A stretch of DNA of 64,000 nucleotides from Croceimicrobium sp963977415 (GTDB taxonomy: Bacteria > Bacteroidota > Bacteroidia > Flavobacteriales > Schleiferiaceae): NCBI GenBank assembly GCA_963977415.1, contig CAXBOS010000002.1:124001-188000 (forward strand). The letters are read 5' to 3'. The stretch's first letter is position 1; each line of letters opens with the position of its first letter. Positions 27,484 through 35,772 of the stretch are shown in pieces. The translations under genes were made by a program, and so were the position numbers. The notes beneath the pieces are model-generated. The model searched no databases, had not been told where the DNA came from, and saw only the letters and a list, made by a program, of their open reading frames with translations.

Positions 27484-28044
27484 ATGATTCTCTACATTAA
27501 GTATATGGTGAGCTTGCGCTGCAAGATGATGGTTAAGGATGAGCTTAAAAAGCTCGGTCTCCATTACGTTATTGTCAATTTAGGAATGATCGAAATCTTA
27601 GAGGATATCGACTCTACTCAAAGGGCTTTATTGAAGAAGAATCTGCGCAAATCAGGTTTAGTGTTATTAGACGATAAACGCAGCATCCTTATTGAAAAAA
27701 TTAAGAGTGCCATCATTGATATGATCCACCAAAAGGAAAGCTTACCCAAAGTTAACTTTTCGGAATATTTAAGTAAGGAGCTGGGTTACGATTATACTTA
27801 TCTCGCTAATACTTTTTCAGAAGTTAAAGGGATAACCATTAGTCAATATATCATAATCAATAAGATAGAGCGCATCAAAGAGTTACTTTTATATGATGAG
27901 CACAGCCTTACCGAAATATCATACATGCTACAGTATAGCAGTGTGGCGCATCTATCCAATCAATTTAAGAAAGTTACTGGCCTAAGCCCTAGCTATTATC
28001 GCAGCTTAAAAGCTAAACGCGAAGGCAATCTTGAGGATCTTTAA
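27484..28044 (+). CDS. AraC-family regulator with HMA-like N-terminus
   Basis: 186 residues. The C-terminal approximately 100 residues form an AraC double helix-turn-helix (YLANTFSEVKGITISQYI, then LTEISYMLQYSSVAHLSNQFKKVTGLSPSYYRS). The N-terminus MILYIKYMVSLRCKMMVK resembles the ferredoxin-like, heavy-metal-associated fold seen in a widespread Bacteroidota AraC group, where the equivalent loop usually has two cysteines. Here the first is Ser and only Cys13 remains, so metal binding may be weak or lost. The gene stands alone between two gaps (259 and 404 bases). Confidence 0.8.
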   Translation: MILYIKYMVSLRCKMMVKDELKKLGLHYVIVNLGMIEILEDIDSTQRALLKKNLRKSGLVLLDDKRSILIEKIKSAIIDMIHQKESLPKVNFSEYLSKELGYDYTYLANTFSEVKGITISQYIIINKIERIKELLLYDEHSLTEISYMLQYSSVAHLSNQFKKVTGLSPSYYRSLKAKREGNLEDL

Positions 28045-28249
28045 TCTTTCAGATAAATAATTAAACACCAATATTTGATACACTTTTTAAAAGGTGTGAA
28101 TACATAAGACTAAGCCTGTTTTATGTAAGTATTTGCTGTTCAATGATTTTCATATTTGTAGAGTGCCTTTTCCTTTATGGAAGGCAATTAAGTAATGCTT
28201 TGCGATAATAAACCTTATTGCACACAGATGGGAGCTTTACCGAAAGCTC

Positions 28250-28342
28250 CGCCTTAGCGATTGCAGCGGAAATACTTTGCGGCGCAGCCTAGCAAAGATT
28301 GCAGCGTAAAGCGCGACCCAGAGGGGAAGGCCCCAAAAAAAA
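28250..28342 (+). repeat. Intergenic repeat, copy 1 of 2
   Basis: Copy 1 of a repeat shared with 33405-33495. A conserved left part (begins CGCCTTAGCGATTGCAGCGG), a variable middle of 28 bases and a conserved right part (GCAGCGTAAAGCG, GACCCAGAGGGGAAGGCCC) end in an A run. Inside it GATTGCAGCGgAAA and GATTGCAGCGtAAA recur. In this copy the middle can form a CTTTGC/GCAAAG stem. It fills most of the structured part of the 404-base gap 28045-28448, in which I see no gene. Confidence 0.75.
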
Positions 28343-28448
28343 GGAATCAAGAATCTCATTCTCTTAATCTATCCTTTAAATTTGTTCACCAAATCAAAAA
28401 CTGATTTTGAAATAAAATTACTTTTCAAAAAAATAAAATATACTCTAT

Positions 28449-29708
28449 ATGAATAGCGCTAACCAAATTAATTGTCCTAATTGTGGCACTGCTATAGATG
28501 TGCAAGATGTATTATCACATCAATTAGAGGATGAAATCAAAAAGAAATATCAATCGCAACTCGCAGATGAACGTCAAAAGTATGAGGAGCAAAAGAAAAG
28601 TCTAGCCGAAGCTAGGGAAGCTTTTGAGGAAGATCGTAAACAGCAAAAGGAGCGAGAAGAAGAGGCGGTAAAAAAACAATTAAAGCAGGAACGTAGTAAA
28701 ATTGAGGAGAAGCTTAAAAAACAGCTATTAGAAGAACAGGTTGAAACATTAGAGGCCTTGCAAAAAGAGTTAAATGAGAAAAGTGCCCAAGTAAAAGAAT
28801 TAAATAAAAGCAAAGCCGAAATTGAACGCTTAAAACGAGAAAATTCGGAAGTTAAGGAAGCGGTAGAGGCCGAAGCGCAGAAAAAGTTAAATGAAATGCT
28901 TTTAGCGGAAAGGAATAAAATTCGCAAGGCAGAGGAAGATCGTAATGAGCTAAAGTTTAAAGAGTTGCAAAAGCAGTTGGAGGATCAGAAGAAGCTTACG
29001 GAAGAGATGAAACGCAAGCAGGAGCAGGGCTCGATGCAAATGCAAGGCGAGGTGCAAGAATTGGCGATAGAAGAATGGCTAGCCAGCCAATTTCCACTGG
29101 ATAGTATTGGTGAGATTAAAAAAGGCGCGCGCGGGGCAGATTGTTTGCAAATCGTAAATACGCGTAATCGCCAGAATTGTGGTAAAATTTATTACGAAAG
29201 TAAGCGTACCAAGGATTTTCAAAGTAGTTGGATCGAAAAATTTAAGGCTGACATGCGCGATAAAGGCGCGGATGTAGGGGTTTTGGTGACTGAGGCCATG
29301 CCCAGTAATATGGACCGGATGGGTATAGTAGATGGCGTTTGGATTTGTAATTACCAAGAGTTTAAAGGTCTTTGTGCGGTTTTACGGGAATCTGTGATTC
29401 AACTGAGTTTAGCCATTAGTTCGCAAGAGAATAAAGGCGATAAGATGAATATGCTTTATGATTTTTTAACGAGCAATACCTTCCGGATGCAAATTGATGC
29501 GATAGTGGAGGGCTTTACCACGATGAAGGCTGATTTGGAAAGCGAGAAACGCAGTATGCAGCGAATTTGGAAACAACGCGATAAGCAAATTGACAAAGTG
29601 GTGAGCAATACCATAGACATGTACGGCTCGATTAAAGGAATTGCTGGGAATGCGATTCAAACGGTGCAAGCTTTGGAGTTAGGTGGAGGTGAAGAGGACA
29701 ATGACTAA
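28449..29708 (+). CDS. DUF2130 protein with zinc finger, coiled coil and nuclease-like domain
   Basis: 419 residues. The N-terminus INCPNCGTAIDV is a zinc ribbon half. A long Glu/Lys-rich coiled coil follows (about 25-200), then the DUF2130 domain (about 205-400). The block KKGARGADCLQ ... IYYESKRTKDFQSSW contains D and ExK positions that fit a PD-(D/E)XK-type core, as in RmuC, which the protein resembles in layout. Biological function is not established. A gap of 8 bases separates it from the convergent cyclase gene. Confidence 0.82.
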   Translation: MNSANQINCPNCGTAIDVQDVLSHQLEDEIKKKYQSQLADERQKYEEQKKSLAEAREAFEEDRKQQKEREEEAVKKQLKQERSKIEEKLKKQLLEEQVETLEALQKELNEKSAQVKELNKSKAEIERLKRENSEVKEAVEAEAQKKLNEMLLAERNKIRKAEEDRNELKFKELQKQLEDQKKLTEEMKRKQEQGSMQMQGEVQELAIEEWLASQFPLDSIGEIKKGARGADCLQIVNTRNRQNCGKIYYESKRTKDFQSSWIEKFKADMRDKGADVGVLVTEAMPSNMDRMGIVDGVWICNYQEFKGLCAVLRESVIQLSLAISSQENKGDKMNMLYDFLTSNTFRMQIDAIVEGFTTMKADLESEKRSMQRIWKQRDKQIDKVVSNTIDMYGSIKGIAGNAIQTVQALELGGGEEDND

Positions 29709-29716
29709 GGCTAGTG

Positions 29717-31645
29717 CTATGCTTTAGCCGCAAAATACATTTCTATTTTCCCTTTTCCCTTAGCTTCAATTTTCCCACGGTTATGAAATTTGAAATACGA
29801 ATCATTTTTAATTAACTGATAAGTGGCTTGGCTAATATTTACTTTTCCCACTTCACCAGAGCTTTCCATGCGACTAGCCGTATTTACGGTATCCCCCCAA
29901 ATGTCGTATTGAAACTTTTTAACTCCCACAATGCCAGAGACAACGGGACCAGTGTGAATTCCAATTCGTATTTCAAAAAAGGGCAGGTTTTCCGCTATTT
30001 TTTTGACTTTTCCGCTTTCCACAGCTTCAACCATTTCTAAAGCAGCTTTTACAACATCTTGGGCATGCGTTTGATTGGGAGAAGGCAAACCGCCTGCCGC
30101 CATGTAAGCATCACCAATGGTTTTGATTTTTTCTACGCCGTACTTTTCACAAATGTCATCGAAAAGTGAAAAGCAAAGATGTAAATCTTTGACTAAAGCT
30201 TCAGGGCTAAGCTTTTCGCTCATCGCGGTAAAGCCTTTGAAGTCGGTGAAAAGCACCGTTACTTGATCAATATGTTTTGCATTAGCATGGCCTTTTTCCT
30301 TCAGTTCTTGGGCTGTTTCTTCGGGTAAAATGTTAAGCAGTAATTCTTCGCTGCGTTGTTTTTCTTTACCAATGCGGTTTCGCTGCCTTAAAAACACTCC
30401 TGCAAAAAGTAGGACCACGGAAAAGCCTACGATAAAACCATTTCGCAGCAGTTTTTGGCGTTGCAGTTCTTCTTGGGCAATGGCATCTTTTTTATCTTGC
30501 TCGGCTTGGTTAGCAGCCTCTTTTTTCGCAAAATCAAATTGCATTTGCACTTGAGTTAATTTACGCGTATTCTCTTCGTTAAATATGCTATCATTTAAGA
30601 CAAGAATTTGTTCTAAAAAATAAAGAGCCTTGGCTTGATTACCTAATTCTTTATACGCTGAATAGAGGCAATTACAGGATGATAACTGGACTACTAAGGC
30701 GCCTAAGTCTTTTGCGATTGGATATGCTTTTAGGCAGTATTCTAAAGCTTTATTATACTGGCCTTGCGATAAATAGACTTCACCAATAACATTCTGATAA
30801 CTAGCCAAATCTTGCAGTACTCCTACTTCTCGGGCTAAGGCTAATGCCTTTTCAAAATAGCTTAAGGCGAGGGGATAATTACCTTCAGTTTGATGGACTT
30901 TTCCAATACTCATGTATGAACTAGAAATCCCATAATGATCACCAATCTTTATTTGAATTTGCAAGCCTCTTTCAAAATTTTCTAATGCTTTTTCAGTAAG
31001 ACCTTGTTCTAGATAAATACCACCTATGTTTCCTAGCTCTACAGCAATGCCTTGGTTAATACCAAGTTCCTCATCAATAGCTAAGGCTTTCTGATAACTT
31101 TCTAAAGCACGGGTGTTATCTCCCTGATTATTGAAAATATTACCAATATTATTGAGGCTCATAGCCATTCCTTCTCGATTATTAATCTCCTCGTCTATAG
31201 CAAGTGCCTTATTGTAATGTTCCAATGCCGCAGGATAAATGCCTTGTTCTTCTAAGGTAACACCCATTACAATTTCTGCTTCAGAAACCCCTGCTTTGTT
31301 GCCAATGGCTTTATTCGCTTGGATGGATTTTTCAGCAAGTTCCATAGCTTTTTCAAAATTTCCCTGTAAGTCGTAAGCAATACTTTGTAGGGTATAGGCC
31401 TGATTTACTGCTTTAGGGTACTTGTTTTTTTCGCCAAAATGAATCATGGCTTTGCTTAATAAATAAGCACTATCTGGTTGTGAATAAAGGAAACCGTCCC
31501 AGATGTAGGTTTTGTAAGCTTGTAGACGAAGGGAGTCAGTTTGAGTTTCGTCTTGCCAAATACGATAAAGTGAATCCAAATTGCTTTGACCTTGGCTTAT
31601 AAGGCTGGCAAATACAAGTAAAAAGGTAAATAGGTTTTTTATCAT
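29717..31645 (-). CDS. Class III adenylate cyclase with periplasmic TPR sensor
   Basis: 642 residues. Signal peptide (1-19) is followed by about eight TPRs (60-370, repeated ALEYYNKALAIDEE-like units), a membrane helix (about 402-420), a short coiled coil (HAMP-like linker position), and a class III cyclase domain (about 455-642). The metal Asp residues lie in VLFTDFKGFT and IGDAYMAAGG. The Lys of EKIKTIGD and the Asp of FQYDIWGDTVN are the adenine-selecting pair, so ATP rather than GTP is the likely substrate. The layout suggests a periplasmic interaction signal controlling cytoplasmic cAMP. Confidence 0.88.
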   Translation of the reverse strand: MIKNLFTFLLVFASLISQGQSNLDSLYRIWQDETQTDSLRLQAYKTYIWDGFLYSQPDSAYLLSKAMIHFGEKNKYPKAVNQAYTLQSIAYDLQGNFEKAMELAEKSIQANKAIGNKAGVSEAEIVMGVTLEEQGIYPAALEHYNKALAIDEEINNREGMAMSLNNIGNIFNNQGDNTRALESYQKALAIDEELGINQGIAVELGNIGGIYLEQGLTEKALENFERGLQIQIKIGDHYGISSSYMSIGKVHQTEGNYPLALSYFEKALALAREVGVLQDLASYQNVIGEVYLSQGQYNKALEYCLKAYPIAKDLGALVVQLSSCNCLYSAYKELGNQAKALYFLEQILVLNDSIFNEENTRKLTQVQMQFDFAKKEAANQAEQDKKDAIAQEELQRQKLLRNGFIVGFSVVLLFAGVFLRQRNRIGKEKQRSEELLLNILPEETAQELKEKGHANAKHIDQVTVLFTDFKGFTAMSEKLSPEALVKDLHLCFSLFDDICEKYGVEKIKTIGDAYMAAGGLPSPNQTHAQDVVKAALEMVEAVESGKVKKIAENLPFFEIRIGIHTGPVVSGIVGVKKFQYDIWGDTVNTASRMESSGEVGKVNISQATYQLIKNDSYFKFHNRGKIEAKGKGKIEMYFAAKA

Positions 31646-31814
31646 TATTTTCTATTTCAAATTACCGCTTATTTTTTAAATTGACTATTTAGCTGATTTA
31701 AGTACGCTTTGCGCTGAGCGAGATCGGCTAGTTTTGTTTCAAATGTTTTTGATGCGCTCAATTTAGGGAAGGAGAGTTGATTTTTAGCAAAAGAATAGCT
31801 AAGTAGAATATTGA

Positions 31815-32333
31815 TTAATTTAAAACTAAGATTATTTGTTGTAACGAGTCAGATTTAACAACATTAAAACCAATGCGTTGCGCCGTTCTTTCGTTAATGA
31901 TATAGCTAGTGCCGCGTAAGGTAAGATTGTCAAGATTCTTGTTTTCGTACTCTTTTATGAGAACTAATAATCCCTCAATATACTGTTGAATAATGAACTT
32001 GTTTCTCTGTTTGCCATTTAGATTTCCATCCAGCACGAAGACATAGTCGAATAAAGTTCCCCCGTGAATTTTAAGCACGCCATTTTCGGGCTTTTCGGTA
32101 ATAAAGAGCAAAGAGCGGTAAACTAATTTTCCACTTTTCGTAAGGGTCGGCACATCGAAGAAAGGGGCAATAATGCTTAATATCAAGAAGGGAATGAAGG
32201 CAGCAAGCAAATAGATTTTACTAACCCAGGCTAACACTAAGGCTAGAATTACTAATGCAATTGCCACTGCTGCGATTAGAATTTGCAGTTTAGATTGTTC
32301 TCTTTTATTTCTAGCGTAGAATCTGTGCTTCAA
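31815..32333 (-). CDS. Small membrane protein of unknown function
   Basis: 172 residues from a TTG start (no ATG is available that keeps the N-terminus). Two helices (about 15-33 and 38-54) are followed by a soluble cytoplasmic domain of about 115 residues with YRSLLFITEKPENG and FDYVFVLDGNLNGKQR. Not recognised. It begins 34 bases after the stop of the 316-residue secreted-protein gene and is probably co-transcribed with it. The 169 bases downstream (31646-31814) hold only an open frame without a start codon. Confidence 0.5.
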   Translation of the reverse strand: MKHRFYARNKREQSKLQILIAAVAIALVILALVLAWVSKIYLLAAFIPFLILSIIAPFFDVPTLTKSGKLVYRSLLFITEKPENGVLKIHGGTLFDYVFVLDGNLNGKQRNKFIIQQYIEGLLVLIKEYENKNLDNLTLRGTSYIINERTAQRIGFNVVKSDSLQQIILVLN

Positions 32334-32367
32334 GTCTTAATTATATGGCTTGCTAAAATTTGTCCTT

Positions 32368-33318
32368 CTAATATGCGCGGTAGTCCATTACATATTCGTA
32401 AATCATCATGGTACCATCAAAAGTAAATACTTCCGAAATCTCTTGCTTTTTTACAAGGCTATCTTCGGTAAAATAGTTTTGGAAAGGATTGCTAATGCCC
32501 GTAAATCGTTCGTGTCGGGAGTAGAAATTTTCGTTCCTGAAAGGATCGAAAATGGTGCCGTTGCGCTCATTAATGGCATTTCCTTCTTCATCTATCGGAA
32601 ATTCCGCTCTTTCATTTTCTTCTAGGTTTGTTCCTTCCGCTCTTCGGAAACTGGTATAGGTAAAACTCTTTGGGACCCCATTTTCACTTATCCATTGATA
32701 GTTTTTTTGACTTCTTATTTCTTCTCCTTCATACCAAGTTTCACTTTTAAGATCTTTCTCAAAATCGAAAGATTCCATACTATAAAGATGCTTCGGTTGC
32801 CAAGACTGATGTAAGATGCTTTGGTAAGTTATACTATCGGCCGTGCTGCGTGTTTCCATGGTTAATTGTCCATGTTCCCAGCGCCGTAAATACCATTCGT
32901 TATGGGAGGTTTTTTCTAGAAGAGAGCGTGACTCAATAATTCCAGCGGCGGTGATGACTTTTGTTTCAAACAAAGTACCATCTGGGTTTCGGTTGTAAAT
33001 ACCCTTTTTATCATAAGCAGTGGTTGTAGGGTAATAGTAAATAGAATCGATCCAGCCTTGTGGGCTAATAAAAAAGGTATTTAGATGGAATGGTGTATGA
33101 TCGACGGAGTCTAAAGCTAAATCCTCATTCATTTTGTTCTCCATGCGCAGCGCTACTTTACTCAGGTGAATGCTGGAGATGTTATTATCAACTAAGATTG
33201 ATAATTTGGGCAAACTGTATTGAGCCAAGGCCCCTTGTGAAGCGAGTAATAAGATAGCAATTCCAATAGAGGAATAAAGGCGAGAAGGGTTAAGGCTGAA
33301 AATTCTCGGACCGGCCAT
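32368..33318 (-). CDS. Secreted protein of unknown function
   Basis: 316 residues. The N-terminal hydrophobic segment (about 14-32, ending GALAQ) is a signal peptide. The body is rich in Tyr/Trp and acidic residues with repeated short strands (YYYPTTTAYDKKG, YLRRWEHGQLTMETR, WYEGEEIRSQKNYQW), resembling the beta-repeat secreted proteins of Bacteroidota, as in the gene at 20370. No enzymatic motif. A CAATTTTG box ends 5 bases before the ATG. Confidence 0.5.
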   Translation of the reverse strand: MAGPRIFSLNPSRLYSSIGIAILLLASQGALAQYSLPKLSILVDNNISSIHLSKVALRMENKMNEDLALDSVDHTPFHLNTFFISPQGWIDSIYYYPTTTAYDKKGIYNRNPDGTLFETKVITAAGIIESRSLLEKTSHNEWYLRRWEHGQLTMETRSTADSITYQSILHQSWQPKHLYSMESFDFEKDLKSETWYEGEEIRSQKNYQWISENGVPKSFTYTSFRRAEGTNLEENERAEFPIDEEGNAINERNGTIFDPFRNENFYSRHERFTGISNPFQNYFTEDSLVKKQEISEVFTFDGTMMIYEYVMDYRAY

Positions 33319-33323
33319 AGTTG

Positions 33324-33331
33324 CAAAATTG
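33324..33331 (-). promoter_or_regulatory. Candidate -7 box, leaderless arrangement
   Basis: The minus strand reads CAATTTTG, one mismatch from TAnnTTTG, with only 5 bases to the ATG at 33318. Confidence 0.3.
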
Positions 33332-33404
33332 ATTGTATAAAAACGCTAGTTTTTAGCTTCTTTTTTGGTTTTAAAAATAAGTGTTTTATAATTGACTGAT
33401 GCCC

Positions 33405-33495
33405 CGCCTTAGCGATTGCAGCGGAAAGCCCACAGCGAGGTACGAGCGAGGACTTGCAGCGTAAAGCGTGACCCAGAGGGGAAGGCCCAAAAAAA
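33405..33495 (+). repeat. Intergenic repeat, copy 2 of 2
   Basis: Copy 2 of the repeat at 28250-28342, in the same orientation. The left and right parts are nearly identical to copy 1 (one substitution in the right core, GCGCGACCC versus GCGTGACCC). The 28-base middle is unrelated and carries GCGAGG twice as a direct repeat. The A run again ends the copy. Confidence 0.75.
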
Positions 33496-33554
33496 CTATT
33501 TACTTTCCGATACAATATCTTTTCAATACCTGTATATCAGTTAGTTATGTCGCA

Positions 33555-33574
33555 TTAGCAACAGATTAGCAACA
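33555..33574 (+). repeat. Short direct repeat near the island edge
   Basis: TTAGCAACA occurs twice with two bases between (33555-33563 and 33566-33574), within 150 bases of where backbone genes give way to mobile-element genes. It could be part of an attachment or arm site, but no matching copy was recognised elsewhere. Nothing else is seen in 33496-33634. Confidence 0.2.
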
Positions 33575-33634
33575 AGAAGTGTTGATAGTAGGCTAATTAA
33601 GGACTAAAGAAAGGAAAAACGAAGTGTGCGGGCA

Positions 33635-33667
33635 TAAAAAAACCGCTCCACAAAGGAAGCGGTTTTT
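33635..33667 (-). terminator. Terminator of the DUF6266-like gene
   Basis: On the minus strand AAACCGCTTCC pairs with GGAGCGGTTT around a short loop, followed by a T run. It begins 19 bases after the stop. Confidence 0.8.
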
Positions 33668-33686
33668 AAGGAAAACACCAATTGCT

Positions 33687-34328
33687 TTACGCAACTGTTA
33701 CAGAGCCTAAATAAACGCTGCTAGCGACTTTAGTTCCGTCTTCTGATACAAACCCTAAGAAGACTTCAACGTCTTCTCCTGAGTACTCAGAAGGCACTGG
33801 AATGGTCGCTGATCCGGCAGACCTTGCTGGTCCAGCAGTTGTAAAAACTGCTTCTCCACGGGTAGTGTTCAACAGAGCAATCAGCGCTTTGTCTGTTGCA
33901 TGTGCACTACCACTGCCTGAGTTATCTGTCCAGGTCACTTCCACAGATCCAGCACTTGGAGAAGTGGCCGCACCGTTGGCAGATCCTGTGAGATTACCAC
34001 GAGTAACCAATGCACTTGCATAGTCAATCATGAAGTTTGGATATGCTCCGGTAATCGCATTGTTCAGGTTGTATGACATGGCCGCATTGAATTGGGTCAT
34101 TTTGTTTGCATACAACTTGAAACCGACTCTCAGGAAGTCTGTCATGGGCTGCAAGAACCGCAAGACAGTTGAGAACTTCGAACGCTGGTCAACCTGACCT
34201 TCAGTTCTTGGGTTCGCTACACTGGAAGGTTTGATGCGCAGGTAATCGATGCCCTTCCAAGTTCCACCGATTACATTCCCGACCTGTCCTGAGACACCAC
34301 CGAGAATACCTTGATTAATTTTTCCCAT
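33687..34328 (-). CDS. DUF6266-type protein
   Basis: 213 residues. It starts MGKINQGILGGVSGQVGNVI, then GTWKGIDYLRIKPSSVANPRT, the conserved N-terminal pattern of DUF6266. An Ig-like C-terminal half follows (about 120-213, VEVTWTDNSGSGSAHATDKA). No signal peptide. Such proteins occur in multiple copies in Bacteroidota accessory regions; their function is unknown. Its sequence is richer in G+C than the flanking backbone genes, suggesting it belongs to the acquired island. It has its own terminator. Confidence 0.7.
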   Translation of the reverse strand: MGKINQGILGGVSGQVGNVIGGTWKGIDYLRIKPSSVANPRTEGQVDQRSKFSTVLRFLQPMTDFLRVGFKLYANKMTQFNAAMSYNLNNAITGAYPNFMIDYASALVTRGNLTGSANGAATSPSAGSVEVTWTDNSGSGSAHATDKALIALLNTTRGEAVFTTAGPARSAGSATIPVPSEYSGEDVEVFLGFVSEDGTKVASSVYLGSVTVA

Positions 34329-34506
34329 CTCTTTACGATTTTTTAAGGGTTAAACATTTGCTTGGACTTGACACGGACTTACCATGGATTTGCCCTTCGC
34401 CAACTAAATTACTTCAAGAATTAGGCGGTAGTTCTCTCTTGGGTGCTGTTGCGGTGGTGTGCTTTATTTTGCTTTTGTTGCCCTGTTTTTTTGGCAGGGT
34501 AAGAAT

Positions 34507-34941
34507 CTATCCTTCACCTGCTTCTTTCATCAAGTCATAAAATATGGCTTGTCTGGCAGTATCAATCATCTTTAGTGTGACCTTGATTTTTTGCTCGTTG
34601 GTATCGAGTAGTTGAAGGGCTTGAATTGCCTTTTGAAATGCGTGGGCTTTGCAGCTTGCTTTGGTAGAGCTTTCCCTGATCAGCTTTCGGATTTCATCAA
34701 TAGTCACAAATGGAATCACGGAGCCTTTCAGGAGATGGTGAAAGGATTTTGACCTCCACAATCCAAAGCATAGCCAAAAGAGAAATTCCCTGTCCTCTTG
34801 GTTGTCGGTGATGCAAACAAAGCAATTTGGGCAAGCGTTGGTGAGCGGTTTCCCGCTGTTCAATCCTTTATTCAGGATAAAGAAGTGCGGCTGTTGGTAG
34901 CTGCTTTCCAGTCGGTGTGTTTTGATACGAAACGATTTCAT
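34507..34941 (-). CDS. DUF6943-type protein of Bacteroidota mobile elements
   Basis: 144 residues from MKSFRIKTHRLESSYQQPHF. The core FILNKGLNSGKPLTNACPNCFV and FWLCFGLWRSKSFH then GSVIPFVTI matches a family found almost only on conjugative and integrative elements of Bacteroidota. Upstream in-frame ATGs (34953, 34992) would add a non-conserved extension, so 34941 was chosen. Function unknown, perhaps accessory to transfer. Its presence supports the view that the right half of the window is an integrated element. Confidence 0.65.
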   Translation of the reverse strand: MKSFRIKTHRLESSYQQPHFFILNKGLNSGKPLTNACPNCFVCITDNQEDREFLFWLCFGLWRSKSFHHLLKGSVIPFVTIDEIRKLIRESSTKASCKAHAFQKAIQALQLLDTNEQKIKVTLKMIDTARQAIFYDLMKEAGEG

Positions 34942-35069
34942 ACAGTGAGCCATTAAAGTTTTGCTCGCTGCGCTTCGCATATATTTTTTCAAAAGAGAAA
35001 AGAAAAAAGGGAAAAAAAGAAAAGAGAAAGCTGTCTTTCAGGCGGGTGAGGCTCGGCTGTCAAGGTTTT

Positions 35070-35105
35070 TGGAAAAAATACTACCCGAAGGGTGGAGATT
35101 TTTTT
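35070..35105 (+). repeat. 36-base direct repeat, copy 1
   Basis: An A run, then TACTACCCGAAGGGTGGAGA, then a T run. It matches 35433-35468 with one substitution in the core and single-base differences in the A and T runs. ACCC/GGGT can pair as a small hairpin. Confidence 0.8.
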
Positions 35106-35207
35106 CAAAACCCGTAGGGCTTGACCTTGACTGTCCGAAAGTGCGGTGGGCATGTGCGAGCCCGCCTATCTTTGCTTTTCTCTTTTTAAAATTTTCCCTT
35201 AACGAGT

Positions 35208-35238
35208 AAAAAAAAGAGCCCCCTAAAAAGGAAGCTCT
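35208..35238 (-). terminator. Minus-strand terminator downstream of the mercury operon
   Basis: On the minus strand AGAGCTTCC pairs with GGGGGCTCT (two G-T pairs), followed by eight T. It could end the mercury operon or the short open frame next to it. Confidence 0.6.
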
Positions 35239-35432
35239 GAAAGGCACAACTCGAACCAAAAGACACGCAGCGTATAATCAGTGATACCGAAACGCTGGAC
35301 GCCTGCATGGAACGGACGACCTGAGGTGCGAACGCCCGCCAACAACCACCGGCTGCCGAAACGGACTCTGAATAATAACTTAAACATAATGCCCTGTCAA
35401 TACAGGACGGAGCGATTGCAGCAAGGGCTGTG

Positions 35433-35468
35433 GGAAAAAAATACTACCCGTAGGGTGGAGATTTTTTT
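35433..35468 (+). repeat. 36-base direct repeat, copy 2
   Basis: A run, TACTACCCGTAGGGTGGAGA, T run. Same orientation as copy 1, 363 bases apart. Confidence 0.8.
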
Positions 35469-35553
35469 ACCAAACAGGCGAAGCGAACCCTTGCAGCTCT
35501 CGCATCCGCACGCCTGTAACTTTGCTTTATGTTTGAGTTATTTATTATCTGAT

Positions 35554-35772
35554 TTACCTACAGCATGAACTGTTACCACCTTCTTGGATTGGTGGGCAAG
35601 CAACTGTACCATAAGAGCAGTAAACGCAACAATCACCTTGTAACGGTTTAAGTATCTCCTCACAATTTTCGCACTCATAGAAATACTGACACGCATCTGT
35701 AGGCATGGTTTCTTCTTTCTCATGTCCACATTTAGGACAAGTAATTGTTGATTTAAGGACTACTTCACTCAT
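35554..35772 (-). CDS. GDCCVxC-type small zinc-ribbon protein of mercury operons
   Basis: 72 residues. An N-terminal zinc ribbon (TCPKCGHEKEE and CENCEEI) is followed by the signature GDCCVYCSYGTVACPP and a CC at the end. These proteins are found beside merTP in many bacteria and probably bind Hg(II) or hand it on. The start overlaps the merTP stop by four bases, showing translational coupling. Confidence 0.85.
   Translation of the reverse strand: MSEVVLKSTITCPKCGHEKEETMPTDACQYFYECENCEEILKPLQGDCCVYCSYGTVACPPIQEGGNSSCCR

Larger units (their letters stand above)
35000..35553. other. Non-coding stretch with terminator and two direct-repeat copies
   Basis: About 550 bases between the DUF6943-like gene and the mercury operon. 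It contains a minus-strand terminator (35208-35238), a 36-base direct repeat (copies at 35070 and 35433), and between them a G+C-rich stretch (35240-35400). That stretch is open on the minus strand for about 48 codons, ending in CLSELPF at 35223, without a clear start. The open frame is low-confidence and may instead be a structured RNA. Confidence 0.4.

Noticed and set aside
28449..29708. DUF2130 protein as an antiphage defence nuclease
   Set aside because: No defence partners or restriction genes lie nearby and the family is common in backbone positions; nothing supports a defence role.
35038..35259. Minus-strand 73-residue open frame over direct repeat copy 1
   Set aside because: It crosses a terminator and the repeat, has no family resemblance, and overlaps other frames of equal quality.
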